Shown here: in pieces, positions 44,602 to 55,545 of the stretch
Position numbering within the stretch: the stretch's first letter is position 1
How the letters are laid out: every line of letters begins with the position of its first letter
NCBI GenBank assembly: GCA_019426215.1
Contig: CM033402.1
Location: 2,790,001-2,854,000, forward strand
Source: Buddleja alternifolia
Taxonomy: Eukaryota > Streptophyta > Magnoliopsida > Lamiales > Scrophulariaceae
Direction of reading: 5' to 3'
DNA: 64,000 bases
The notes under the pieces: generated by a model
The model's input: only the letters and a program-made list of their open reading frames with translations
Database searches by the model: none
Told to the model about the DNA's origin: nothing
Position numbers and translations under genes: made by a program

Positions 44602-45928
44602 TAGTGTAAATATATATATGTGTAATAGTAGTAATTGTAGTTTATATAAAATTAAAAGAAAAGTATACATATATATATATACACACACACATATATATAA
44701 GTAATAGTGTTAATAATAGTTGATATACAATTAAAAGAAAAGTATATATTCATATATATATGTATCAGCGTGTGTGAGAGTGCGTGTGTGACTGTGTGCG
44801 TGTTTTTGTGTGTGTAATTGTGTGTTTGTGTGTGCGTGTAATAGTGTGTGTGTGTGTGTGACTGTGTGTGTGTTTCTGTGTGTGTAATTGTGTGTGTTTG
44901 TGTGTGCGTGTAACAGTGTGTGTGTGCGCGCGCGCGTGGGAAAGGGGTGTGAGGGGGGTTGGGGGAGATTGGGGAAGACGATGAACAGTCTCCCCCCCCA
45001 CCCCCCCCCTCTTCTTTTTTCTTTTTTCTTTTTTTTTCCTTTTTTATTATTTAATTTATAAAAAAAATATTAATAAGTAATTTATTTTAAAAATTATTAA
45101 AATACAATCCTATTCTTAGATAATTAGGTCACTCCTACTACAAGTCAATTACCAAATCCAAACCAAAACCACGAAATAAGAAACCCTTGCTTCAAGTCAC
45201 TATTCACGCTGTCAAATCCGCGTTGACCACGGGGTTGACTCGGTCAAACCCGAGTTGACCGTGGTCAAATTGCCTTTGACAGTCCCAAGACCTTTTTTTT
45301 TCCACATAATATACATTAAGAAAACATACACATATAAATATGGGTAACACACATGCATTTCTCGATCCACACACAATCAAATCACAAATTTAGCAATGAG
45401 ATAAATTATACACAGCCACACACATTTAGTAAAACTTTAAAATAATATATACAAATAACATATATATGTATATAAATATAGATATATATAAATCCAAATA
45501 TTTTCACTATAACTAATTTGAAAAACAAAATTTGAAAGTTTTACTTTAGAAAACTCCACAAATTTTAATCTATGTTTTATCAATACTATTTCTCATGATA
45601 GAATTATAAACAAACAAACTTTTTTCAATTTTAAAGTTTAATGGTACACGGTCAAAGATATGACAAAACATTACAAAAAAAAGAGAAGAGAGAGTGAGGA
45701 GAGAGAGAGTGAGGACAGAGAGAGAAAGAGGAGAGAGAAAATTTTTGTATAAAAAATAGAGGAGAGAGAATGAGATAGGGGACAAAGTCAGAGAATGATG
45801 AAAAATAATGATTATGTTTTTTTGGATGAAAAAAATTGTGTATTTTTGATGAAATATTGTGTGAAACAAATATTGTTTGGTGGGAATTTTGGACCAAATA
45901 TGACTTGAAAACATAACCAAACATGGCC
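44297..45928. mobile_element. Harbinger-like non-autonomous element (1.63 kb)
   Basis: TTA flanks it (44294-44296 and 45929-45931). The ends GGCTATGTTTTGG and the complement of CCAAACATGGCC are inverted. The empty site CAGACATTTAGAGTCATAAGG is intact at about 53895. The interior is low-complexity (TA runs, TG tract, AGAG-rich run at 45680-45780) with no transposase; the minus-strand frame at 45570-45998 is low-complexity and crosses the element end. Confidence 0.8.
44765..44938. repeat. TG/CG alternating tract with a two-copy 70-bp unit
   Basis: Two imperfect units of about 70-75 bp (GTGACTGTGTG ... GTGTAATTGTGTG ... GTGCGTGTAA-AGTGTG) end in (TG)5(CG)4-like sequence at 44923-44937. Alternating purine-pyrimidine DNA of this type readily adopts Z-DNA. 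It is followed by G-rich and then C-rich runs (44939-45010). Confidence 0.85.
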
Positions 45929-46151
45929 TTAGAGTCATAAGGCCTAATTTGTAGATAGCCCCAAAGATAGGTTTTATGCGTTTAGAGTGGAAAACCAATA
46001 TCTTGTTTGAATTTGGTTCCTTAAGCTAAACTAAATCGGGACATTTTATCTTGTTTGATGAAATTTAGAATTTGTTTCGAGCTCAGAGTTTTAGTTAAAA
46101 ATTAATTACAAATCAGATGTATAAAAAATCAGACTATTTATGGATGATTCA

Positions 46152-46791
46152 TGTTGCATATTTTCAACAATTAAATCTTAGCCATTGATTTTGTTTAAAA
46201 ATCTAATGGATGTTATTTAATTGATTTCCCAAAAGTTGTGTCTCTTTATTAGAGTCCTATTAATCAGATAACTTTTTATGTTATTCTCTTAAGAATTTTA
46301 ACGACATTATTTTTTGAGAAAACATGTCTCTTCATAAGAGTTGTGAAACCTCCATATATATGCCGTCAGAGAGATCTGAATAATAATTGCAGAAACAAAA
46401 TTCTCTCCTACAAATCCATTATTCAGTAGTTAAACATTTTATTTAGTTTCTTTTTCATTGAAAAAGAGTTTGGTTTGGTGTTATGCCATTATCATCTTTT
46501 GTGCAGAACACTTTTCACCGAATTATCAATCCAAACTCACGTACACTTAGGCTTATCATTTTTGAGTATTCGGGTTTGTTTTCAAAAGTGCAATCCGCAG
46601 GCAAACGACAGTTCTTGTAACTGGTCTCCATTGTATCCTGTGACAAATTTGCTATATAACTCGTTTGCACTCGGTAGGGGGCAAATATTGTCTTGAGGAA
46701 AGCGTAAATTTTGCCCGACTTGGAGGTTATACGAAATCTATCCTTTTATATGAAATCATTCGTATGAGTTGTTCGTCAAATTTTTCTAACA
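46152..46791 (+). mobile_element. Solo LTR (640 bp) with ATTCA target duplication
   Basis: It starts TGTTGCATATTTTCAACA and ends TTTTTCTAACA, and ATTCA flanks it (46147-46151 and 46792-46796). The empty site GGATGATTCATGTTGAAC is intact at 8365 and 54499 in the other flank copies. There is no primer site or coding region, so internal DNA was lost by recombination. The open frame at 46475-46696 lies wholly inside the LTR and is not a gene. The termini are of Ty1/copia style. Confidence 0.82.
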
Positions 46792-47120
46792 ATTCATGTT
46801 GAACTAGATAAAGCTCATTTGGGCTCAATTGTTTTAACAATCTGATCAAATTTAAACAATTTCAAGCTCAATATACTTAATCAAATCACAAAGTTATGTT
46901 GATTGTATAAGTTGTGACTTTGTAGGTAGAGTAGTCAAATCATATATACATAGGTAGAAGGATCTTCCTAGCATAGTCGATTATTAGTTGATAATTGCAT
47001 TAATCAACAAAGCTTTTGAGTTTTGGCAAGAAAAATCATTTTAGTATATTTTATTTTTGAAATGATTAATTAGTAAGACCTCATCTAGTGGAATTACATC
47101 AATAAAAGTTATATATATAA
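46792..47120. repeat. RLP-cluster flank module, copy B, first part
   Basis: Continues the 8191-9050 module (TCATTTGGGCTCAATTGTTT, TAGGTAGAAGGATCT) up to the MITE insertion. 45929-46151 is the preceding part of the same flank (matches 53895-54090). Confidence 0.8.
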
Positions 47121-47541
47121 AGGGGTAAAAATCATTACCAACCCGAACTTTGCATATTTTTACACTTTTTTATTTAAACTATTTTTCATTGGACTTTTTT
47201 ATTTCAACTCCACGGGTTTTACACTTTCCTATCTATTAGCATATTCCGACAGAATATTCCATCGGAGGTACAACACATACGGCAGAGTTAGATAAAAAAG
47301 TGTAAAAAAATACAAAGTTTGGATTAAAAAATGCAAACAAAAAACAGTTAGGATTAATAAGTGTGAAAAAAAAAAGTTTGTTAAAAATCCACTTCAACGG
47401 AATATTCCGACGGAATATGCTAATAGATAGGAAAGAATAAAACCAATGGAGTTGAGATAAAAAAAGTGCAACGAAAAATAATTTAGATATAAAAGTGTAA
47501 AAATACGCAAAGTTTAGGTGGATTATTATTTTTAACAAAAA
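47121..47541. mobile_element. Foldback MITE with 130-bp inverted repeats
   Basis: Left arm (GGGTAAAAATCATTACC, ACTTTGCATATTTTTACAC, CTATCTATTAGCATATTCCG) is mirrored by the right arm ending TTAAAAATAATAATCC on the complement. The two other copies of this flank (8660-8700, 55120-55150) lack it. Exact ends and target duplication are unclear. Confidence 0.75.
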
Positions 47542-47574
47542 AAAAATTAACTACTTAGTCGGACAACTAATTTT

Positions 47575-48083
47575 CCCCTGCAACGGCCATAGTGAAGTCA
47601 ACCTCCTTAATCATCACCATCATCATCAGCATATAAGCTATAAAGTATTACCATATTAAAAAGAAATTCCATCAGAGACATTGACTAAAAATCCAAAATC
47701 ATATATACAAAACATAAATGCTACATTTACGTAGTATAATATAATATCCCTAGAAAACCCATAAAAAATATAGTCAAGGAGAAGGTGACCACAAATCATC
47801 GCAGAAAAGGGGTGATTGTATTAGCACTGAATTTAATAATGGAAGTAATATCAAATACACATGAAGACGCTATTTATATGGTCTCATAAAGAATTGTATA
47901 TATTTAAACGGTCACACTAGATAACTTTGTTAACATTCAAGTTATAAATTACAATAAACATTCACATCTATTTATACTTAAAACCTGAAGCTAAATTTTA
48001 ATTGAAATGATCAAAATACCCTTAAAAGTCATTGAGTTACTTATTTACCGTTATTTTTTTTAGCGGACTCACAAACTCATTTA
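47575..48083. repeat. RLP-cluster flank module, copy B, second part
   Basis: Matches 8720-9050 and 10035-10159 and provides the empty sites for the solo LTR at 9619 (AAACATTCACATC) and the copia element at 55388 (GGGGTGATTGTATTAGC). Confidence 0.85.
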
Positions 48084-48238
48084 GGCTCTGTTTAATTCTT
48101 GGATTTTGGTGAGTGAAAAGAAAAAGAAAACATTATGCGTGGTCCAATTCATAATACTTTGCGATTTATTTGTTGATCATTCTTATTTTCTTTTCTTTTT
48201 CTTTTTTTTTCATCAAAATCCAAGAACCAAACAGAGCC
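48084..48238. mobile_element. Tourist-like MITE, copy in flank B
   Basis: TTA flanks it on both sides (48081-48083, 48239-48241); termini GGCTCTGTTTAATTCTTGG and its complement at the right end. Orthologous in position to the copy at 10160-10307. Confidence 0.85.
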
Positions 48239-49229
48239 TTAGGGTGGGGGATTGGTGGCACAGACTGGTCCATAGAATTTTTGTTTAGATGTGTGTGATG
48301 GTGGTTTTGATTTGTTTATTACTTTTCAGTAGCTCTTTTTTTCAAATATTCAAATAGTAAGCCCACTATTTCTGACTCCAACAACTACCAATATTTTTTG
48401 GAGTTATACAAAGAATTAGATCTAAAATGTTCAACGATAAAATGTCAAACTCTCAAACACAATCTGGGGAAGTTTTTAAGTCTAGGGGAGATATAAATGC
48501 AAGCCCTCATCTTTGAAGTTTTTTTTATGGTCAACCCATCACAAAATTATTGTCTCAAGTTCCAAAAAATTTAATCCAAAAGAAAACTATATGGTTGGTT
48601 CCCAGACTAGTTAACTTCCTTTTTAGAACAATCACAATCACAATAATCCCAACAAAATAAAGCAATTTCAAATCTCGAAACAGTCACAATTATTATATAT
48701 AAAAGACAAACTTCTTATTATATATAAAAGACAAACTTCAGATAAATTTTACTTCATAGACAATTGTTAGTGTTGGAGGATCCAAACCTTTCTAAGAATA
48801 AAATTTTCAATTTCAGGACAATCAGAATCATAATGGTAGACCTCACATAAATCTCGCCACGAAGAATTGATGACTCAGAATCTCGGGTGGGAGGTAGGGG
48901 GTTGTAATGATTCTTCTAAGAATTTTCTTGCAACTAGCACTATGAAAATGTGGCCTATCTTAACCCCCCCTTTTTTTTAGTGATGAAATTCTTTATTTTA
49001 TATCTTTAAGTCAATGAAACCAAAAGAAACAAGTACTACTGTTATTAATTCTTTAAACGGGTTCACACTAAAACAACAATCTAGGGACCAAATCAAGAGT
49101 AGTTATTGTAACAAGCATCAGTTTTGACAAAAAATAATGCTTCTTTCATACTTTCCATCAAATCATCATGTTTCTTTCTTCCAAAATAAATAAGCAAATG
49201 TAGTATTATTACCTTCATCAGAAGTAGGC
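48239..49229. other. Non-coding upstream region of the degraded RLP chimera
   Basis: 48300-48540 is shared flank. 48660-48745 holds a short direct repeat (TTATTATATATAAAAGACAAAC, two copies about 25 bp apart). This promoter is not homologous to those of the other RLP copies, consistent with a different gene origin. Confidence 0.5.
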
Positions 49230-52002
49230 ATGAGTAATCCACAAAAAGCTTTCATTTTCTTCCTTCTTCATCTTTTTCTCTTCACTTCGTTCCCACTAAA
49301 AGCTGCTTCCTCTGCAAGAACAGAAGGAGAAGCTCTAGTTAGATGGAAAAACACCTTATCACCATCTACTTATCTCAATTCATGGTCACTCTGAAACCTC
49401 ACAAACCTCTGCAGATGGACAGGCATTGGCTGCAACGATGGCGGCTCGGTTTCTGAGATTGATTTATCCGATGCAAATCTATCTGGCAATATTGATCAAT
49501 TAGATTTCATTTCATTTCCAAATCTCACAAGTTGTAATTTAAATGGAAATAATTTTACCGGGTCGATACCGTCCAGTCTTGGAAATCTCACCATGCTTAC
49601 TTTCTTGGACCTCAGCAACAATTTCTTGGCTGACATTATCCCACCTGAGATTGGAAATTTAACAGAGCTTCAGTATATTAGTTTCTTTAACAACAATCTT
49701 ATTGGAGAAATACCTTACCAAATTGGCAATCTTCAAAAGGTATGGTACTTGGATTTCGGTTCGAATTACTTGGAGTCTCCTGATTGGTCTATTTTTCCAA
49801 GCTTTCCATTATTGACCCATCTCAGCTTTTATTATAATGAACTCACTTTAGGATTCCCAGGTTTTATACCCTCTTGTCTGAACCTTACCTATCTTGATTT
49901 GTCGTCAAACCGCTTTACGGGCCAAATTCCTGATTCGGTATTCAACAATCTTGTCAATCTTGAATATCTCAACCTAAGTGCTAATTCATTCCAAGGGCCC
50001 TTGTCGGAAAATATTACCAAGCTAGCGAATTTGAGAGATCTTCGATTAGCAAACAATTTGTTCTCTGGGTATATACTTGATTCTATAGTACTGCTACAAA
50101 AATATCCATATTCTTGAACTGTTTAATAAATCATTTCAAGGAAATATTCCAGCTTCTTTAGGTCAGCTCACAAGCCTTGAACGATTAGATCTTCGGATTA
50201 ATGGCTTCAATTCCACTATTCGTCCTGAGCTTCGCTTGTGCACAAACCTTACCTATTTGGCTTTAAACCAGAATTCACTTACCGGGCCTTTGCCTTTATC
50301 CTTTTCAAATTTCACCAACTTGTATGATTTGGGATTATCCGACAATAGTCTTTCTGGTGATATTTCGGCTCATTTTATCAGAAATTGGACCCAATTAACA
50401 TCATTGCAGGTTCAAAACAATCATTTCACTGGGGAAATTCCGTCTGAAATAGGCATGCTTACCAATCTCAATTATCTGTTTCTGTATAATAATTCATTTT
50501 CCGGCTCTATCCCACCAGAGATAGGAAACCTGGAAAACTTATTGATGCTAGATCTTTCAACTAACCATTTTTCAGGTGAAATACCTTCGACAATCAAAAA
50601 CCTCACAAATCTTACAATCTTAAACCTTTTCTCTAACAATCTTACCGGAACCATTCCACCTGAGATTGGAGATTTAATGTTACTAGAGGCTCTTGACTTG
50701 AATACCAACCAATTAAGTGGGCAGTTACCAGAATCTATTTCTAATCTCACTAGTCTGAGAACCCTGTCAGTGTTTACTAATAACCTTTCAGGCATAATCC
50801 CCCCAGAGCTTGGGATAAACAGTCCCCACTTGACAAATGTAAGTTTTTCGAATAACAGCTTTTCCGGCGAACTACCACCAGGATTATGCAGTGCCTTTGC
50901 TTTAAATCAATTTACAGTGAACGACAATCGTTTTTCCGGGCCATTGCCAGATTGCTTCAAGAATTGCAATTTGAGTTTTCTTGCATTTCTTCAACTCTCA
51001 AACAACAATTTGGAAGGTACAATTCCTGAGTGTTTAGGAAACTTGAGTTCGTTGCGAGTCTTGCATCTAAAAGCGAATCATTTTCGTGGCCTCATTCCGA
51101 GTACATTTGCAAAGGGGTGTGCTCTACGTTCTCTCAACTTGAATAGCAACCAATTGGAAGGGATCTTACCCGAATCCATAGCTAATTGTGAACGTTTGCA
51201 GGTTCTTGACCTGGGAAACAACTATATACAAGACTCTTTTCCCTCTAGGATGGAAACTCTTTCAGAGCTTCGGGTTCTTGTCCTGAGGTCTAACAGATTC
51301 CATGGTACAATACAAGCTTCTAAGACGAAGCTTCCATTTCCCAAGTTGCAAGTTTTTGACGTCTCGCGTAATGAGTTCACGGGCCGTTTGCCAATGAGAT
51401 ATCTGAAGAATTTCAAAGCCATGATGAATGTGGAGGAAAATGAAAGAGAAACAAGAGACTGGCATTCGGGTTACCAGGAGTCAATAACACTCACTTTGAA
51501 AGGCTTGGAATATGAATTGGTGAGAATTTTGACGGCTTTTACGACAGTTGATCTATCCAGCAACAAGTTCCATGGAAATATTCCGGATTCCATAGGAAAT
51601 ATCAATTCTCTACGGTATTTGAATTTGTCTCACAATAGCCTCACGGGTCGCATCCCATCATCAATAAGGTACATAACTGTATTGGAATCACTAGACCTAT
51701 CTTCAAACCACTTGACAGGGGAAATTCCGGAGCCATTGACAAGGCTGACGTTTCTTGCAGTGTTGAACATTTCACATAACGATCTTGTCGGGCCAATACC
51801 TTCCAGTAGACAGTTTCTTACATTTGACAACAGTTCATACATGGGAAACTCAGAACTATGTGGATATCCATTGACAAAGAAGTGTAAAGATGATGAAGAG
51901 CAAAAGTTGCCACAAGGAGTTCATGATGATGATGGTATATTAGATGGAATGACGTGGCAATCTGTTCTTATGACGTGGCAATCTGTTCTCATTTCATCTT
52001 GA
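49230..52002 (+). pseudogene. Degraded kinase-ectodomain/RLP chimera without membrane anchor
   Basis: From an ATG at 49230: a signal peptide (F-I-F-F-L-L-H-L-F-L-F), a cap with N-L-C-R-W-T-G-I-G-C and an LRR ectodomain close to MIK2/MDIS1-interacting kinases, including R-P-E-L-R-L-C-T-N-L-T and F-K-N-C-N landmarks. At about 50970 it switches to the sequence of the other RLPs in this cluster and stays nearly identical to the linker. Three lesions are seen: TGA at 49392-49394 (codon 55), a net +1 frame change between about 50085 and 50120, and loss of the membrane-helix codons where M-T-W-Q-S-V-L is tandemly repeated (51946-51990) before an early TGA/TAA-like end at 52002. The product cannot be made intact. 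Its N-terminal half differs from the other copies, so the shared C-terminal half was acquired by recombination or gene conversion. No kinase domain follows. Confidence 0.88.
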
Positions 52003-52012
52003 TTAAATGGCC

Positions 52013-52620
52013 AAATCTGTACAGAGTTTTTTTTTAGGTTGACTAGCAAAAAAAAATGGGACAATTGTTGGCTAGACTGCTAGAGTAAGTTGCATAAGAG
52101 GTAGATGTATTTAGATAACAAGTAAGTACACAATTTTTTTATACAAATGAAGTGATATAACTATATTGCACAAGAAAACTTTTCTCCTAGTTTTGCATAT
52201 TGTCATTCACAAATTTTGCAATGTTAAAAATGATTTATAAATTTATTTCTATATCAAATTGTAGGAAAACATTCTACACACTCCATAAAATAATTTTTAT
52301 TCCCCAAAAGTCATGAAAATGATTCAATTTAAAATACTCATTCCACCAATTCTTCGTTTGAGAAAACCAATAGTTAAAAGGTTAGTAATATATTTTAGCT
52401 AAATTACATTGGTACATTAACAATTATCAATTGGTTGTTTTTTATGTAAATGTTTGTTTATGAATTTTTCAAATGAATAAATTATATAGTAAGAAATTTT
52501 CTTTTCAATGTACAAAGTATTAATTAAGTATAAATAGTATACAACATTTTCTATGGTAATGCAAAATGAATTACTAAAATTATCATACGTCAAATTACAT
52601 ATTTTGTCTCATACTCTAAA

Positions 52621-52673
<53 letters not shown>

Positions 52674-53790
52674 GGTTGTGTCAAGTAATATACTTAGGAT
52701 GCATGTGTTTCTTTTAAAACTTTTAACTTAAAACAGAATACGTATGCCTGGAGAACCAATCCCCCATCTTATGCAGAGAGATTTATTCAGAAAATTGTAC
52801 TATGGACAAACGTCACATACCAAAGCAAAATGTTCAACAAACAAAATTAGGGCTCCTAATATTCAATACTTGTCCAAATCATCATTTTTAAGAAAATTTT
52901 AACATAATTTTCAGATCAAATTTTGAAAATGTATCCTCAAATCTTGTCTTCTCTTCCAGATTGATGCTTGACCCCCTAGAGATAGATAATATGGTAAGAA
53001 TCTGTACGATGTAGACTTAGAAAAATTGAAATAAAGAGGACACTTTTTCTAATCTTGTTCTTTAACCAAGAATGAACAAATATATAATGAATTGATTAAC
53101 GAAAGACTTCCACTGCTGTTGAAAAGGTTAGGAAAAATATCAAGATTTAATACAATCAACTAGACCGATGGTCTACCATTTTATATGAAAAGAGTTGTAC
53201 CTAGGGGTTGGAGAGTTGTAATTTATCATTAGGTTAGTCATTATAAATGGACTAACTGCTATTATATGTACTAATTAAATGTAATTATTAAATAATGTTT
53301 ATTGTAGTTTTTTTAAAAAGGATAATATAGTCAAATCACAATTGGAAGAAACAACTTCCAAGATCCATATTTTTATAGTAGTGTATAGATATAGATAAAT
53401 GGAAAGATCCGTACAAGTAGTTATAGTAATGAGGAAGGTTAGTTTAATTAACCTTTTAATAAATTGTACTATTTGGTATCGTACTGGTTGTCTTAAGATT
53501 TCCTAACCAAACATGTTGTAATGGTTTTTCTCTTTTGTACTATTTTGTTGAAAAGTTCTAGTTCAGACTCGATTTGATTGAATTTAAGTGTAATACGTAA
53601 AGTGTGAATTACATTTATTATGTGATTGTTCACTCACTTTATAAAATACATTTAGATTTGTTCAAATTATGCTCGGGCTAGAATATCCCCTTCGACCGCC
53701 AGAAAGTGTTTTTCGACATTATGGTTACAAAGATGAAATAGTTTTCTGATTATATTATTGAGAAACAAAATAAATCAAATCAAATTACGG
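52013..53790. repeat. RLP-cluster distal flank, copy Y
   Basis: Direct counterpart of 38510-40480, without the SINE of that copy (AGGTAGATGTATTTAG is uninterrupted near 52097). It holds a (TA)n run of about 45 bp at 52626-52670, then repeats the 3'UTR block at 53390-53780. Confidence 0.82.
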
Positions 53791-54664
53791 GCTCGATGGG
53801 GTTTCTTTTCTTTTGAAATATTCTCTAGTTTCATTTTGAAATTTGTACAAAATTAGCCCACCGAGGATTTAAACTGGCCCAAAATGGAAAACCAGACATT
53901 TAGAGTCATAAGGCCTAATTTGTAGATAGCCCCAAAGATAGGTTTTATGCGTTTGGACTTTGGAGTGGAAAACCATTATCTTGTTTGAATTTGGTTCCTT
54001 AAGCTAAACTAAATAGCGACATTATATCTTGTTTGATAAAATTTAGAACTTGTTTCGAGCTCAGAGTTGTTTAGGTAAAAAATAATTGCAAATAGGGTTT
54101 TAACAAATAACCCCCTGTGTGAGGTCGAAAACGCTAAAAAAAACCTTGTATTAAATCAATATGCAAAAAAATATAAAACCTTTGTTTGTGTAAACCATGC
54201 GCGAACCCTTTTTTGGTTAGAAAATTGATCAAAGTACAACCCTTAAAACATCCCTATACCTTTGTCATATTTGTATGGTTGAAATTCACTACAAAGCAAA
54301 AATATAAGGATGTTTTAAAGACTACATGTTGATCAATTTTCTAACGGAAAACGGGTTTCATGATTTACATAAACAAAGGGTTTTTATGCATATTGATTTA
54401 ACACAGGGGGGTTTTCAGCGTTTTCAATCTAATAGGAGGGTTATTTGTTAAAAATCCTTACAAATAAGATGTATAAAAAATCAGACTATTTATGGATGAT
54501 TCATGTTTGAACTAGATAAGCGTTTTCAACCTAATAGGGGGGGTTATTTGTTAAAAATCCTTACAAATAAGATGTATAAAAAATCAGACTATTTATGGAT
54601 GATTCATGTTTGAACTAGATAAAGCTCATTTGGGCTCAATTGTTTTAACATCAGATCAAATTTA
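53791..54664. repeat. RLP-cluster flank module, copy C, first part
   Basis: Matches 44200-44296 plus 45929-46151 and 8190-8440. A roughly 100-bp tandem duplication lies at about 54417-54626: TTTTCAA-CTAATAGG through CATGTTTGAACTAGATAA occurs twice. No gene. Confidence 0.75.
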
Positions 54665-54854
54665 TGTTAGATTAGAGAAAACCTCGTAAGGAACTTGTAT
54701 TACTGAGTAATATATTTATAGAGTTACATAGACTTGATAAACAAAGAAACGCTAAGCTATAAACAAGGAAAGATATTCTAAACTATAAAGATAAATGCAA
54801 GGAAATATAAGATAAGGGAAGATCCTATGCTAATTTAGAAGATATATTCTAACA
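54665..54854. mobile_element. Solo LTR (190 bp) with ATTTA target duplication
   Basis: It starts TGTTAGATTAGAG and ends ATATTCTAACA, and ATTTA flanks it (54660-54664 and 54855-54859). The empty site CAAATTTAAACAATTTCAAG is present at about 8425 and 46848. Its start resembles the LTR of the copia element 530 bp away (TGTTAGA, AACC-CGTA-GGAAC-TTGTATT), so it is a related family member. Confidence 0.8.
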
Positions 54855-55387
54855 ATTTAAACAATTTCAAGCTCAATATAATTAATCAAGTCACAAAATT
54901 ATGTTGATTTTATAAGTTGCGACTTTGTAGGTAGAGTAGTCAAATCATATATACATAGGTAGAAGGATCTACCTAGTTTAGTTGATTATTAGTTGATAAT
55001 TGCATTTAATCAACAAAGCTTTTGAGTTTTGCGGAAAAAAAATAGATCATTTTAGTATATTTTATTTTTGAAATGATTAATTAGTAAGACCACATTTAGT
55101 GGAATTATCACCATCAAAATTATAAAAAGAAAAAAAGACCTAGTTAGTGGCATAATTATTAATTTTTCACTTGCTACGGCCATAGAGAAGTCAACCTCCT
55201 TAATCATCATCAGCATCATATATTAAAAAAAACTTCTGTCCGTGTCCATTGACTAAAAATCCAAAATCGTCTAAGCAAAACATAAATGCTACATTTATGT
55301 AGTATAATATAATATCCCTAGAAAGCCCATAAAAAAATATAGTCAAAGAGATAGTGACCACAAATCATTTCAGAAAAGGAGTGATTG
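54855..55387. repeat. RLP-cluster flank module, copy C, second part (continues at 60268)
   Basis: Matches 8430-8940 and 46855-47820. It is interrupted by the copia element and resumes at 60268 with GATTGTATTAGCACTGAAG. Confidence 0.85.
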
Positions 55388-55545
55388 TGTTAGAGATGTA
55401 TAAACCCCGTAGGGAACCTTGTATTGAGTATAGACACATATATAAGTACAAGAGTCTTGGAGTACAAGTAAACCCTATACTAGAAATAAGGAAATAAATA
55501 TACAAAAGATATATACAAGATATAATAATAATAATCTATCTAACA
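55388..55545 (-). repeat. 3' LTR of the copia element
   Basis: Identical to the 5' LTR. The pol stop codon falls in its first six bases (TGTTAG on the minus strand), so coding reaches the LTR edge. Confidence 0.95.

Noticed and set aside
44765..45001. 78-codon His/Thr-rich minus-strand frame
   Set aside because: Translation of the TG/CG tract only.
45570..45998. 142-codon minus-strand frame rich in Ser/Leu/Phe
   Set aside because: Low-complexity AGAG-rich DNA inside the Harbinger-like element and running past its end.
46475..46696. 73-codon plus-strand frame
   Set aside because: Lies entirely inside a solo LTR with a perfect target duplication.
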